Below are positions 1 to 8,576 of a stretch of DNA of 64,000 bases, one piece after another. The position numbers and the translations under genes are program-made. The notes under the pieces are model-generated. The model was not told where the DNA came from. It made no database searches and was given only the letters and a program-made list of their open reading frames with translations. Numbering within the stretch: position 1 is the first letter of the stretch; every line of letters begins with the position of its first letter. The DNA is taken from assembly GCF_007000325.2 (NCBI RefSeq), contig NZ_CP117270.1, positions 1-64,000 of the forward strand. The letters are read 5' to 3'. Origin of the DNA: Rhizobium rhododendri (GTDB lineage: Bacteria > Pseudomonadota > Alphaproteobacteria > Rhizobiales > Rhizobiaceae).

Positions 1-1212
1 ATGAATATGGCAGCAACGCTCGGAAAGCCTATTTCGGAGGTCGACCAGCTTATCATCGGCCAAGCCCGAGAGCTGTCCGACAAGCTGAAGCAGCACCGGC
101 TCGAGATGTTTCCGCCGACCGCGCAGAAGACGCTCAGGCAGTTTCATCTCAGCGAAGCCGCGCATTTTCTTGGCGTCACCAGTGGCCATCTGCGTAACCT
201 GTCGCTCGAATCAAAGGGGCCGCTGCCGCAGGTTACACCATCAGGCCGTCGCTCCTACACGGCGGAGCAATTGCTGGAGATGCGTCAGTATCTGGAGCAG
301 AATGGTCGCGCCGGCCAGCACTACGTACCGCATCGCCGCGCCAAGGACCATCTGCAGGTCATTGCGGTCGTGAATTTCAAAGGCGGGTCGGGCAAGACAA
401 CCACGGCGGCCCACCTCGCCCAGCATCTGGCTTTGACCGGGCATCGCGTTCTGGCCGTCGATCTCGATCCGCAGGCCAGCCTTTCGGCGATCCACGGCTT
501 CCAGCCCGAATTTGATCTCGATGAGAACGAGACGCTTTATGCTGCGATCCGTTATGACGAGCGTCGGAGACCGCTTAGGGAAGTCGTGCGGAAAACCAAT
601 TTTCCGGGTCTCGACATCGTGCCGGGCAACCTCGAACTTATGGAGTTCGAGCACGATACACCGCGTATCCTGGCGCAGGGGCAGGGCAACGACTACGGGC
701 GCATCTTTTTCGCACGGCTGGACGAGGCCTTGTCATCTGTATCCGACGATTACGACGTCATCGTTATCGACTGCCCTCCCCAGCTTGGATTTCTGACAAT
801 GAGCGCGATTTGCGCCGCCACGGCGGTGCTCATCACGGTACATCCGCAGATGCTCGATGTGATGTCCATGTGCCAATTCCTGCAGATGCTCGGGGAAATC
901 CTGAACACCTTGAAGGGTGCGGGCGCCGATATGAACCTCGACTGGATGCGCTATCTCGTGACGCGCTACGATCCGACCGATGGACCGCAAACGCAGATGG
1001 TGGCGTTCATGAGATCGATGTTCAAGCAGCACGTCCTCACCAACCCCATGCTGCGAAGCGTTGCGATCTCCGATGCTGCGCTTACCAACCAGACCCTCTA
1101 CGAAGTAGATCGCAGCCAGTTCACGCGCACCACATACGACCGTGCGTTGGAATCGATGGAGGCTGTGAATGCTGAGATCGCCGCGCTGGTCCACAAAGCA
1201 TGGGGTCGCTGA
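1..1212 (+). CDS. repA: Plasmid partition ATPase RepA (ParA family)
   Basis: RepA is the ParA-type ATPase that segregates repABC plasmids and, with RepB, represses the operon. The 403-residue protein has an N-terminal helix-turn-helix region (about residues 45-100) followed by the ATPase domain. The deviant Walker A motif KGGSGKTT lies at 127-134, the VDLDPQAS motif near 150, and the Walker B stretch VIVIDCPP ends with the conserved Asp at 257. The length is normal for the family. The sequence begins at its ATG, so the promoter and any upstream parS copies lie outside the window. It is followed at once by repB, only two bases after its stop codon, so the two are surely cotranscribed. Confidence 0.97.
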   Translation: MNMAATLGKPISEVDQLIIGQARELSDKLKQHRLEMFPPTAQKTLRQFHLSEAAHFLGVTSGHLRNLSLESKGPLPQVTPSGRRSYTAEQLLEMRQYLEQNGRAGQHYVPHRRAKDHLQVIAVVNFKGGSGKTTTAAHLAQHLALTGHRVLAVDLDPQASLSAIHGFQPEFDLDENETLYAAIRYDERRRPLREVVRKTNFPGLDIVPGNLELMEFEHDTPRILAQGQGNDYGRIFFARLDEALSSVSDDYDVIVIDCPPQLGFLTMSAICAATAVLITVHPQMLDVMSMCQFLQMLGEILNTLKGAGADMNLDWMRYLVTRYDPTDGPQTQMVAFMRSMFKQHVLTNPMLRSVAISDAALTNQTLYEVDRSQFTRTTYDRALESMEAVNAEIAALVHKAWGR

Positions 1213-1214
1213 TT

Positions 1215-2255
1215 ATGGCCAGGAAGAACGTCCTTTCCGGATTGATTTCCGAACCCGAGGCAAAGTTTACTGCGGTAAACTCCAGTCAACAGACCTCCGT
1301 GCCTGAGCGCCAGACGAGCGGCTACAAGGGCGTTGGGGCACTTGGCGCAGTGACACGCAGTATCGACGCGCTTGCAGCCAAAGCCGATGCGGCCAAGGCG
1401 ATCGAGGCAAAGCTCACGGCCGGCGAGGTGGTCATCGAGCTTGATCCGGATATGATCGAGGACTCCTTCGTGTCCGACCGCCTCGTGCAGTTGGATGCCA
1501 AATTCGACGAACTGGTCGAAGCAATACGTCTACGCGGCCAGGATTCACCGATTCTCGTGCGTCCTCACCCATCCCGAGACGGCAAATACCAGATAGCCTT
1601 TGGCCATCGCCGTGCTCGCGCCGCAAAGACACTGGGCCGCCCTGTCCGGGCTGTCGTCAAGAAGCTGGACGATCGCGATCATGTCATCGCGCAGGGCCAA
1701 GAAAACAGCGCCCGGGCAGATTTGTCCTTTATCGAACGCGCCATGTTTGCAGGTCGGCTGGAGAAGCGAGCCTTTGACCGCGAAACGATCATGGCCGCGC
1801 TCAGCGCCGACAAGACTACGGTTTCGAAGATGTTGTCGGTCATCAACCGCATCCCCACCGCGGTTGTTGATGCAATTGGACCGGCCTTGGCTGTTGGCCG
1901 CGACCGTTGGCATGACCTGGCGACGCGTTTCGACACGCCCGAGAATGTCATGCGAGCGGGTGAATTTATCACGCGTCCGGAATTTCTTGGTGCCGTAGCA
2001 GACGACCGCTTTGATTTGTTGAGCGCATTTCTTGCAGGACGGGGAGAGGCGAGGTCTGCGACCGTCGTGAAACCTGTTTCGGAGTGGCGCGAGCAAAGCG
2101 GTGCTGCAAAAGCGGAAATCAAGGCTGGTGGCAAGAAGTATACGATTGCCTTGAAGGCGGAGAACGGTCCGGCCTTTGGCGCTTATATCACCAAAAATCT
2201 TGATCGGCTTTACCAGGCCTTTCAGGAAGAGACCAAGTTGGAAGCAGGAGACTAA
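1215..2255 (+). CDS. repB: Plasmid partition protein RepB (ParB family)
   Basis: RepB is the ParB-type centromere-binding protein that loads on parS and works with RepA in partition and autorepression. The 346-residue protein shows the ParB/Srx fold with the box GHRRARAA near residues 131-138 and a helix-turn-helix segment around 187-214 (for example KTTVSKMLSVINRIP). I chose the ATG at 1215 (MARKNVL...) rather than an in-frame ATG at 1200, because 1215 avoids overlap with repA and gives the usual RepB N-terminus. A parS site sits inside its first 25 codons. The C-terminal half is the variable dimerisation part that sets partner specificity. Confidence 0.96.
   Translation: MARKNVLSGLISEPEAKFTAVNSSQQTSVPERQTSGYKGVGALGAVTRSIDALAAKADAAKAIEAKLTAGEVVIELDPDMIEDSFVSDRLVQLDAKFDELVEAIRLRGQDSPILVRPHPSRDGKYQIAFGHRRARAAKTLGRPVRAVVKKLDDRDHVIAQGQENSARADLSFIERAMFAGRLEKRAFDRETIMAALSADKTTVSKMLSVINRIPTAVVDAIGPALAVGRDRWHDLATRFDTPENVMRAGEFITRPEFLGAVADDRFDLLSAFLAGRGEARSATVVKPVSEWREQSGAAKAEIKAGGKKYTIALKAENGPAFGAYITKNLDRLYQAFQEETKLEAGD
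1265..1280. promoter_or_regulatory. parS centromere site inside repB
   Basis: The 16-mer GTTTACTGCGGTAAAC matches the repABC parS consensus GTTNNCNGCNGNNAAC at every fixed position and is a near-perfect palindrome. It lies within the start of repB, an unusual but known place for parS in this plasmid family. It is the likely RepB binding site. I saw no second copy in the first 4 kb. Confidence 0.85.
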
Positions 2256-2259
2256 ACGC

Positions 2260-2300
2260 AAAAGAAAAAGGCCCCCAAACGTTGCCGTCGTGGAAGCCCT
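2260..2300 (-). terminator. Rho-independent terminator of the ctRNA
   Basis: On the minus strand, bases 2300-2286 pair with 2281-2269 around a GCAA loop, with one bulged C and several G-T pairs, and a T-rich run follows (2269-2260). Besides ending the antisense RNA, the same inverted repeat lies in the leader of the repC mRNA and can shape its structure. Confidence 0.7.
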
Positions 2301-2313
2301 TCTCGTAGTTGGC
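2262..2313 (-). ncRNA. Counter-transcribed antisense RNA (ctRNA, incompatibility RNA)
   Basis: repABC plasmids encode a small antisense RNA in the repB-repC gap that limits repC expression and sets copy number and incompatibility. The 153-base gap here has the expected signals on the minus strand: a promoter-like pair at 2348-2320 and, about 30-60 bases on, a GC-rich hairpin followed by a T run. The predicted transcript is roughly 50 bases, normal for this class. The exact 5' end is inferred from promoter spacing. Confidence 0.75.
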
Positions 2314-2319
2314 GCTTAG

Positions 2320-2348
2320 AGAATCACATTTCCACGAATCTTAGTCAA
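2320..2348 (-). promoter_or_regulatory. Probable ctRNA promoter
   Basis: Read on the minus strand, TTGACT (2348-2343) is followed after 17 bases by GATTCT (2325-2320), preceded by TG as in an extended -10. The -35 is strong and the -10 only moderate. Position and spacing suit the antisense RNA. Confidence 0.55.
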
Positions 2349-2408
2349 GAGTCTTTGGCACCAAATTGGGTGAGCGGATTTCTTTTGCCTTGAAAAAGGT
2401 GAAGGACG

Positions 2409-3698
2409 ATGCAGACCGGACATATATCGACGCCCTTTGGTGGGCGTTCGATGACGCTTGGCATGCTGGCAAGCCAGTACGACGCGAGTGAGATCGACGC
2501 TGACGCCTCGGTCGACAAATGGAAGTTATTTCGAGCGCTGTGCGAAGCGCGGCAGATGCTCGGGGTCAGCGATCGCGCGCTGGCTGTTTTGAACGCATTA
2601 TTGAGTTTCTACCCCGGTAACTTGCTTTCGGCAGCCAACGGACTGGTGGTCTTCCCTTCCAATGAGCAATTGGCCTTGCGTGCCCACGGTATAGCGCCTG
2701 CGACATTGCGCAGACACCTTGCCGCTCTCGTAGAGACAGGCCTGCTTATCCGCCGGGATAGCCCGAACGGCAAGCGCTACGTCCGCAGGGGCGGCGATGG
2801 TGAAGTTGCGCAGGCTTTTGGTTTCAGTATTGCTCCGCTGATCTCCCGGGCTGAAGAAATCAATGTGCTGGCGGCTGAAGTGGTCGCCGAACGTCAATTT
2901 CTCCGTGTCACGCGAGAAAAGCTCACATTGTGCCGACGCGATGTCGGCAAACTTATCGAGACGGCCATGGAGGAGGGGGCACCCGGCGATTGGTCAAGCA
3001 TATACGAGCACTTTCGGCGCCTTGTGATGCGAATTCCTCGCCTACCGACAGCGGCAGACATCCAACCTATTCTGGAAGATATGAGCATGTTGCGTGATGA
3101 AGTCGTCAACCTACTGGAAACATGTCTAAAAACACAAAAACAAAGCGGCAATGAGTCCCGAAATGAGCAGCACATACAGAATTCAAAATCCGAATCTATC
3201 ACTGAACTTGAATCAGCTTTAAAAATAAAGCAGGGCGACGCTGAGGGGGCAGAGCAAAAGCTAAGCCTTGTGCCTGTTACACAAGACCAGCAGGATAATA
3301 GCCGCCAACCGGTGGAGGGCGGCGGCAGGCAATTTGCGGATCTGGGCGGTTTGAAGTCCTTTCCACTCGGCCTCGTGCTTCGGGCTTGCCCCGAGATTGC
3401 GATGTATGGCCCGGGAGGAGTGATCTCGAGTTGGCGCGACATGCTGACGGCCGGCGTTGTGGTCCGATCGATGCTCGGCGTCAGTGCCAGCGCCTACGAG
3501 GAGGCCTGCCAGGTCATGGGACCGGAGAATGCGGCAACTGTCATGGCCTGCCTGCTGGAAAGATCCGGTCAAATCAACTCGGCCGGCGGCTATCTGCGCG
3601 ACTTGACCAGAAGGGCGGAACGAGGGGAATTTGCCATTGGGCCAATGCTCTTGGCGCTGGCTCGTAGCCATGGCTTAGAAGACAGGAGGTCAGCATGA
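2409..3698 (+). CDS. repC: Replication initiator RepC
   Basis: RepC is the only protein strictly needed for replication of repABC plasmids and acts at an origin inside its own gene. The 429-residue product has the family N-terminus (TPFGGRSMTLGML near 8-20), a winged-helix DNA-binding N-terminal half with segments such as NEQLALRAHGIAPATLRRHLAAL, a central hydrophilic low-complexity linker (about 240-300), and a conserved C-terminal domain. Length is slightly above the usual 400 residues. It lies 153 bases after repB, and that gap carries the antisense RNA that restrains its expression. The AT-rich linker-coding stretch is the probable origin. Confidence 0.96.
   Translation: MQTGHISTPFGGRSMTLGMLASQYDASEIDADASVDKWKLFRALCEARQMLGVSDRALAVLNALLSFYPGNLLSAANGLVVFPSNEQLALRAHGIAPATLRRHLAALVETGLLIRRDSPNGKRYVRRGGDGEVAQAFGFSIAPLISRAEEINVLAAEVVAERQFLRVTREKLTLCRRDVGKLIETAMEEGAPGDWSSIYEHFRRLVMRIPRLPTAADIQPILEDMSMLRDEVVNLLETCLKTQKQSGNESRNEQHIQNSKSESITELESALKIKQGDAEGAEQKLSLVPVTQDQQDNSRQPVEGGGRQFADLGGLKSFPLGLVLRACPEIAMYGPGGVISSWRDMLTAGVVVRSMLGVSASAYEEACQVMGPENAATVMACLLERSGQINSAGGYLRDLTRRAERGEFAIGPMLLALARSHGLEDRRSA
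3121..3240. other. Probable origin of replication (AT-rich segment in repC)
   Basis: This stretch of repC is clearly richer in A and T than its surroundings, with runs such as AAAAACACAAAAAC and TTTAAAAATAAA. Known repABC origins map to an AT-rich region inside repC. The placement is by analogy; no iterons are visible. Confidence 0.5.
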
Positions 3699-3893
3699 TT
3701 GCCTTCGCCCCGCTTGCACCGTTAAGCTTCACGTGGATAGCATGCCGGTATATGGCGGACTGCTCTGTACTTTTGAACGGAGACCACGTATATGCCGGGC
3801 TCATGAAGAGGCCTGCGACGTGCTGGCCGCGGCGATCTGCGCCTTCCGGGTTTTTTTCTGCCGGCGCGAACACCGAATTCCGAAAGACCAGAT

Positions 3894-5753
3894 ATGACTG
3901 AATTCGAAGGCATCGTTCCTCCGATTGCGCAGGCGTTGACCAAACGCGGTTACGAAGCGCTCACCCCCGTGCAAAAGGCGATGCTTGATCCCAAGCTCGG
4001 CAATTCGGACGTTCTCGTTTCCGCGCAGACCGGCTCGGGCAAGACCGTGGCATTTGGCCTCGCTCTTGCCACGACGTTGCTTGGCAAGGGTGAACGCTTC
4101 GGCCAGGCTGGTCGTCCACTGGCGCTGGCGATCGCTCCGACCCGCGAATTGGCTCTGCAGGTGCAGCGCGAACTCGAATGGCTGTTCGAGCTGACCGGTG
4201 CCACGATTGCTTCCTGCGTCGGCGGTATGGATATGCGAACAGAACGACGTACGCTCGATCGTGGCGTTCATATCGTCATTGGTACACCTGGCCGCCTTTG
4301 CGACCATATTCGCCGTAACTCGCTGGACATTTCCGAGCTGCAGGCCGTTGTCCTCGACGAGGCCGATGAAATGCTCGATCTCGGCTTTCGTGAAGATCTG
4401 GAGTTTATCCTCGAGAACTCGCCAGCCGAGCGGCGCACGCTGATGTTTTCGGCCACCGTGCCGCGCTCGATCGCGGCGCTTGCCAAAAGCTACCAGCGTG
4501 ATGCAGTGCGTATCAGCACCGCCGCTGAGACGAAGCAGCATGTCGATATCGAGTATCGCGCCCTGACCGTCGCCGGAAGCGACCGCGAAAATGCGATCAT
4601 CAATGTCCTGCGCTTCTACGAGGCGCCGAATGCCATCGTATTTTGCTCGACGCGCGCAGCCGTCAACCATTTGACAGCCCGTTTCAACAACCGTGGTTTC
4701 TCGGTCGTTGCCCTTTCCGGCGAACTCAGCCAGAGCGAGCGCACTCACGCGCTGCAGGCTATGCGTGACGGGCGCGCCCGCGTTTGTATCGCCACCGACG
4801 TCGCCGCTCGTGGTATCGATTTGCCCGGTCTCGACCTCGTCATCCATGCGGATCTGCCGACCAATCCGGAAACGCTGCTGCACCGCAGCGGTCGCACAGG
4901 CCGTGCCGGTCGCCAGGGCGTTAGCGCCATGATCGTGCCCACCAGCGGTCGTCGCAAGGCGGAGCGTCTGCTCGAGGCTGCGCGTATTAATGCGACATGG
5001 GCAAAGCCACCGTCGGCCGACGATGTTACGCGCCGTGACGATGAACGTTTGCTCGCCGATCCCTTGTTCACCGAAGCCGTTCGCGAAGACGAGATTGATT
5101 TCGTCAAGAAGCTGCTGGAGCAGCACAGCGCCGAGCAGGTGGCTGCTGCGTTCCTGCGCCAATATCGCTCTGCACACTCCGCGCCTGAAGATCTACTCGA
5201 TGTTGCGGTCCCTGACGACCGCAAGAAGCCACGCCGCGATGAGTTTTCTGCGCCCCGTGACGACCATCCTGCCGAGACGCGCGCCGACTTCACCGATGGC
5301 AAATGGGTTTCGCTATCGGTTGGGCGCAAGCAGAGTGCAGAACCACGCTGGTTGATTCCGATGATCTGCCGTTACGGCGACCTGACGAAGCGCGATATCG
5401 GCGCGATCAGGATGCAGCCTGACGAAACGTTCGTGGAGTTTTCGGGCGAGGCGGCAGAGCGTTTCCTTGCTGCGATCGGACCGAACAAGACACTGGAGAA
5501 GGGTATCCGCGTCAAGGCTCTCGACAGTGCGCCTGAAACCGGACGCCAAAGCCACGATGGTCCGAAGCGCAGTTTTGCGGAAAAGAACAACCGTCCGCGG
5601 ACGGACGCCAAGCCTGCAGCGAAGTTCGAGCGCAGGTCCGAAGGCGCACCGGCAGCACCGGTTGAAAAGAAGCCTTGGAGCAGGAAGCCTGATTTTGCAC
5701 GCGATGGCGCGAGGCCAGCTGGCGGTAAGCCAAAGTTCAAGAAAACCACGTAA
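3894..5753 (+). CDS. DEAD-box ATP-dependent RNA helicase with DbpA-type RNA-binding domain
   Basis: This 619-residue protein is a DEAD-box RNA helicase that unwinds RNA duplexes during ribosome assembly or RNA decay, often under cold stress. The motifs appear in order: Q motif TPVQ (24-27), motif I AQTGSGKT (44-51), PTRELA (82-87), TPGR (131-134), DEAD (155-158), SAT (186-188) and HRSGRTGRAGR in the second RecA domain. Residues about 470-530 match the DbpA RNA-binding fold, and the rest is a basic, disordered tail rich in Lys, Arg and Pro. It starts 195 bases after repC; the gap holds a T run at 3851-3857 but no convincing stem. A strong terminator follows. Its position beside a cold-shock gene suggests a cold-adaptation role, which is an inference. 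Confidence 0.95.
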   Translation: MTEFEGIVPPIAQALTKRGYEALTPVQKAMLDPKLGNSDVLVSAQTGSGKTVAFGLALATTLLGKGERFGQAGRPLALAIAPTRELALQVQRELEWLFELTGATIASCVGGMDMRTERRTLDRGVHIVIGTPGRLCDHIRRNSLDISELQAVVLDEADEMLDLGFREDLEFILENSPAERRTLMFSATVPRSIAALAKSYQRDAVRISTAAETKQHVDIEYRALTVAGSDRENAIINVLRFYEAPNAIVFCSTRAAVNHLTARFNNRGFSVVALSGELSQSERTHALQAMRDGRARVCIATDVAARGIDLPGLDLVIHADLPTNPETLLHRSGRTGRAGRQGVSAMIVPTSGRRKAERLLEAARINATWAKPPSADDVTRRDDERLLADPLFTEAVREDEIDFVKKLLEQHSAEQVAAAFLRQYRSAHSAPEDLLDVAVPDDRKKPRRDEFSAPRDDHPAETRADFTDGKWVSLSVGRKQSAEPRWLIPMICRYGDLTKRDIGAIRMQPDETFVEFSGEAAERFLAAIGPNKTLEKGIRVKALDSAPETGRQSHDGPKRSFAEKNNRPRTDAKPAAKFERRSEGAPAAPVEKKPWSRKPDFARDGARPAGGKPKFKKTT

Positions 5754-5789
5754 AAGCTGCGCTGATTTTCAAATATTTCCGAATAAGCT

Positions 5790-5817
5790 GAAGGCCGGGT
5801 TTCCGGCCTTCTTTTTT
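5790..5817 (+). terminator. Rho-independent terminator after the RNA helicase gene
   Basis: GAAGGCCGG and CCGGCCTTC form a perfect nine-pair stem around GTTT and are followed by six Ts. It lies 36 bases past the helicase stop codon. Confidence 0.9.
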
Positions 5818-5841
5818 GCGTGGACGTCAGGTCCGCAATTC

Positions 5842-6051
5842 TTAGAGGGCTTGAAGCTGTTCGGCAGAAGATTTCCCGGACCGCTTGTCCTGGACGATTT
5901 CGAAGCTGACCTTCTGGCCATCCTTCAATGTTCCGAGGCCCGAGCGCTCGACAGCGCTAATGTGCACGAAGACGTCTGCGCCGCCGTTGTCAGGCTCGAT
6001 GAAGCCAAAACCCTTGGTGCTGTTAAACCATTTCACAGTGCCGGAAGCCAT
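5842..6051 (-). CDS. Cold-shock protein (CspA family)
   Basis: The 69-residue product is a single cold-shock domain that binds single-stranded RNA and DNA and acts as an RNA chaperone. The RNP1-type segment KGFGFIEP (13-20) and RNP2-type segment VFVHIS (27-32) are intact. I start it at MASGTVKW because the upstream AGAAGGAA is a good ribosome site and this is the family's standard N-terminus; the open frame continues upstream without resembling the family. It converges on the helicase gene. The 396 bases before it leave room for the long 5' leader typical of cold-shock mRNAs. Confidence 0.95.
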   Translation of the reverse strand: MASGTVKWFNSTKGFGFIEPDNGGADVFVHISAVERSGLGTLKDGQKVSFEIVQDKRSGKSSAEQLQAL

Positions 6052-6439
6052 TTCGTAGTTCCTTCTAGTCTTGTTTTCCATGTGCCGTTTAGAAGCGGCG
6101 TTGTGACCAATATTGAAGCGCCATGACGTTGCATCAGCGTGCTTGCAATAGACCATTTGTAGAGGTAGGGCGTCGAAATGCGGTTGCAAGATGGCAATTT
6201 GCACCGTCGATATGGGACGCCTGTTGCTTAGTCCCGGAATGAAACATATCGACGGTAGGGCGGAGTTCGAGCTCAAAGGTATTGTGAGCTCGGAAAAGTT
6301 CAGCGTACAACCACAGGGTCCCTTCCCCATTTATGGTTAACCAAGTGTTACGGAAGTAATTTACTTGCTAGGTTCGTATACAGAAGAAAATATCACGCTT
6401 ACAACGATATAGCGTTGTGCGAGACCGCTAAAACCTAAG
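6052..6439. other. Intergenic region upstream of the cold-shock gene
   Basis: This stretch holds no convincing gene. It must contain the cold-shock gene's promoter and leader on the minus strand. I see no clear -35/-10 pair. The insertion sequence begins just beyond its distal end, so the insertion lies about 0.4 kb upstream of the cold-shock start codon. Confidence 0.5.
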
Positions 6440-6447
6440 CCTCGCTT
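6440..6447. repeat. Target-site duplication, left copy
   Basis: CCTCGCTT directly abuts the left inverted repeat and recurs at 8707-8714. Eight bases is the duplication length made by IS66-family elements. Confidence 0.9.
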
Positions 6448-6470
6448 GTACGTGGGGCAGATTTGGTGGC
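6448..6470 (+). repeat. Left terminal inverted repeat of the insertion sequence
   Basis: It starts with GTACGTGGGGCAGATT and matches the reverse complement of 8684-8706 at 22 of 23 positions; the mismatch is T/C at position 17. Confidence 0.92.
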
Positions 6471-6566
6471 GCTGCCGGTTTGTCAGGCAATTGTGTCTCT
6501 GACTTCCTTCTATCATAATCGGCATCGTCCTTGAAGAAGACTGCCATTGGAGGATGGATCTGCGCC

Positions 6567-6905
6567 ATGACCGACATCGATATCGACACGCTCGATGAGA
6601 CCGAACTGCTAGCGTTGAACGAGCGTATCGTCGAACGGCTTCATCTTCTGCATCGGCAAAAGACAGACCAAGCGTTGCAGCAGATCAAGATCGGCAGTGC
6701 TGTGATGTTCGAGACACACGACGGCATAACGATCACGGGTATCGTCATCCGTCGCAATCGCAAGACCGTGACGATCCATTCTGATGACGAGAAGCACTGG
6801 AATGTCTCACCAACGCTCGTTAGGCTGATCGGGCGGAATGTTTTGGAGGACTTGACGCCCAAGGATGGGCGCGTGCTGCCATTCACGAAGCCCGGCAGCC
6901 GTTAG
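6567..6905 (+). CDS. Small accessory protein carried by the insertion sequence
   Basis: This 112-residue protein is of unknown function. It begins MTDIDIDTLDE and has an acidic helical N-terminal part (about 1-40) and a beta-rich centre around IKIGSAVMFETHDGITITGIVIRRNRK that looks like a small SH3/KOW-type barrel; it ends in a basic tail. I prefer the ATG at 6567 with GGAGGA upstream (6548-6553); an in-frame TTG at 6531 is less likely. It lies wholly between the inverted repeats and ends six bases from the transposase stop codon in convergent orientation, so it travels with the element. A nucleic-acid-binding helper role is a guess from fold and charge. Confidence 0.7.
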   Translation: MTDIDIDTLDETELLALNERIVERLHLLHRQKTDQALQQIKIGSAVMFETHDGITITGIVIRRNRKTVTIHSDDEKHWNVSPTLVRLIGRNVLEDLTPKDGRVLPFTKPGSR

Positions 6906-6911
6906 CAACGC

Positions 6912-8576
6912 TCAGGCTCTCGCCGCGACAAGGCCTGCTAATTGCGGGATGGCCTCGCCACCAATGCCGAGCCGGTCGCCAAGATAGTCGTAAAATGAGA
7001 TGCCGAGCTTCCGGCACGTCTGCATCAGACCGAGCATTGTATCGCGTGCAATGCGACCGTCTCGGCTCATCGTGCCGCCAGAGATCTTCCGCTTGGTCAC
7101 AATCGTCCGCAGGGCGCTTTCCGATGCGTTGGTGTGCAGCGGAATGTCGGGATAGTCGAGCACCTTCAGGAGTTCGTTCTTTCTTCGATGCAGCCGCTCA
7201 AGAAGCTTGTCGAGGGCCTCATAACCGGTGCGTAGAGTGAAGATCCGATCGAACCGTCGTCGGAATGCGGGAGCGGATGCTGGGGTAGGGTTCTGCTTGT
7301 AGGCTTTCAAAGCTTTGTAGTATCGCCAGATGAGATCGCGGACGACTGTGGCCCATCGCTCCTCCTTTGCGGTTGCCGGCATCAACTTTTGCACCAGACG
7401 TTCTGCATGCACCCAACAGAGGGCATGATTGCCGACGCGGAACTGGCCGGCATCGTCGGACACGATCACCATGTCACCCACCAAACCATGATGGCGGATG
7501 GCACCCCAGAGCCCGGCTTCGGCAAGCAGGCCAACGGCTTGCGTATCAAAAATGTCGACGCCCTTGCCAGCCAGATGCGTCATGAACGGAACCTGGTTGC
7601 TGAAGTGTTGCGGTTCAAAACTCCTCAGTCCGGCGGTCAACGGTGACCCACCACGGCGTTCTTCCAAGTATTCAAAAGCAGCGTCGTTCAACACATAATC
7701 CTGGTAACTGCCGCGTAGCAGCGACAGAAAATTCAGCCGTGATTTCGATTTCGTCGTGCGGAAAACGCTAAAGTTCGGGCCGCCGATGTGTGTGGCGTAA
7801 CCGTTATTATGGCAATGACGGGCGCCGGTGTCGTCAACAGTGACGTAAGACGACGATACCAACCCGGCATGCAGCACCGCCGTATCCTCGGCTGCAAAGC
7901 CATCCAGTTGCCCGGTCACAAGTCGCACCACCTGGCGCTTTGAGATATCGAGACCGATATCGTTCAGCAATGTCGTGAGGCGTCCGGTCGTCACCTGCCC
8001 TTGTGTATGGAGCATCAGACAAAGACGCCTGAGGTTGAGGCCGTAGCCAGCAGTGATCCCCGCCGGCAAGGACGCAAGAATTGTCTTTCCGTCCGGCGTC
8101 AGCCAGCATTCGCGGCGGTAATGCACAAGCTCCGCCTTCATCACCAGATCGCGAACATAGATGCTTCTGTATCCCTTGAAGCGCGACCCGACGGGAGCAT
8201 CGACGCGCAGGACTTCCTGCCGGCTCACCCGCTTCACATCCAGCTTCGGGCCACGGGGCTTTTTCTTATGCGCCGATATGTCGCCGGGTTTGGCATCCGT
8301 TGCCTTCTCCATGCCGGAGGAGCGAAACGGCGGCCGGGGTGGCAGGTTCTTCAGCCGGGCGATCTCGTCGCGCAGCAGCTGGTTCTCGAGTTTCAGCCGG
8401 GTGTTCTCCAGGCGAAGGGCGGCGTTCTCTTCGCGAAGCTGGATGTTGTCGACTTCAAGCTTCTCGAGCCGGGCTTCCGCTTGCAGCGACCGCTCCAGCA
8501 GACCCGTCACAAGCCCGCGCAACGCATTCAGCGAAAGCGTGTCGGCATGCTCGGGGGAGGGGAGCCGTTTCTTCAT
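6912..8576 (-). CDS. IS66-family transposase
   Basis: The 554-residue protein is a DDE transposase that cuts and joins the element's ends. Residues about 25-75 form a leucine-rich coiled coil, followed by a basic linker and the IS66 catalytic core. Likely catalytic acids are Asp 248/249 in VTVDDTGARH, Asp 374/375 in VSDDAGQF and Glu 486 in NASESALR; the CWVHAER segment (387-393) is characteristic of the family. The frame is open and full length with no stop or frameshift. It is transcribed from inside the right end, pointing at the small accessory gene. Confidence 0.93.
   Translation of the reverse strand: MKKRLPSPEHADTLSLNALRGLVTGLLERSLQAEARLEKLEVDNIQLREENAALRLENTRLKLENQLLRDEIARLKNLPPRPPFRSSGMEKATDAKPGDISAHKKKPRGPKLDVKRVSRQEVLRVDAPVGSRFKGYRSIYVRDLVMKAELVHYRRECWLTPDGKTILASLPAGITAGYGLNLRRLCLMLHTQGQVTTGRLTTLLNDIGLDISKRQVVRLVTGQLDGFAAEDTAVLHAGLVSSSYVTVDDTGARHCHNNGYATHIGGPNFSVFRTTKSKSRLNFLSLLRGSYQDYVLNDAAFEYLEERRGGSPLTAGLRSFEPQHFSNQVPFMTHLAGKGVDIFDTQAVGLLAEAGLWGAIRHHGLVGDMVIVSDDAGQFRVGNHALCWVHAERLVQKLMPATAKEERWATVVRDLIWRYYKALKAYKQNPTPASAPAFRRRFDRIFTLRTGYEALDKLLERLHRRKNELLKVLDYPDIPLHTNASESALRTIVTKRKISGGTMSRDGRIARDTMLGLMQTCRKLGISFYDYLGDRLGIGGEAIPQLAGLVAARA

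Noticed and set aside
2358..2375. TGGCAC followed by TTGG in the repB-repC gap, resembling a sigma-54 promoter
   Set aside because: The -12 element lacks the required GC, and repABC operons are not known to use sigma-54.
3695..3901. 68-codon open frame overlapping the repC stop and the helicase start
   Set aside because: It overlaps both neighbours, has no recognisable domain and no good ribosome site; it looks like chance.
3801..5177. Long minus-strand open frame opposite the RNA helicase gene
   Set aside because: It is the mirror of a GC-rich real gene, with no domain and a composition typical of such shadows.
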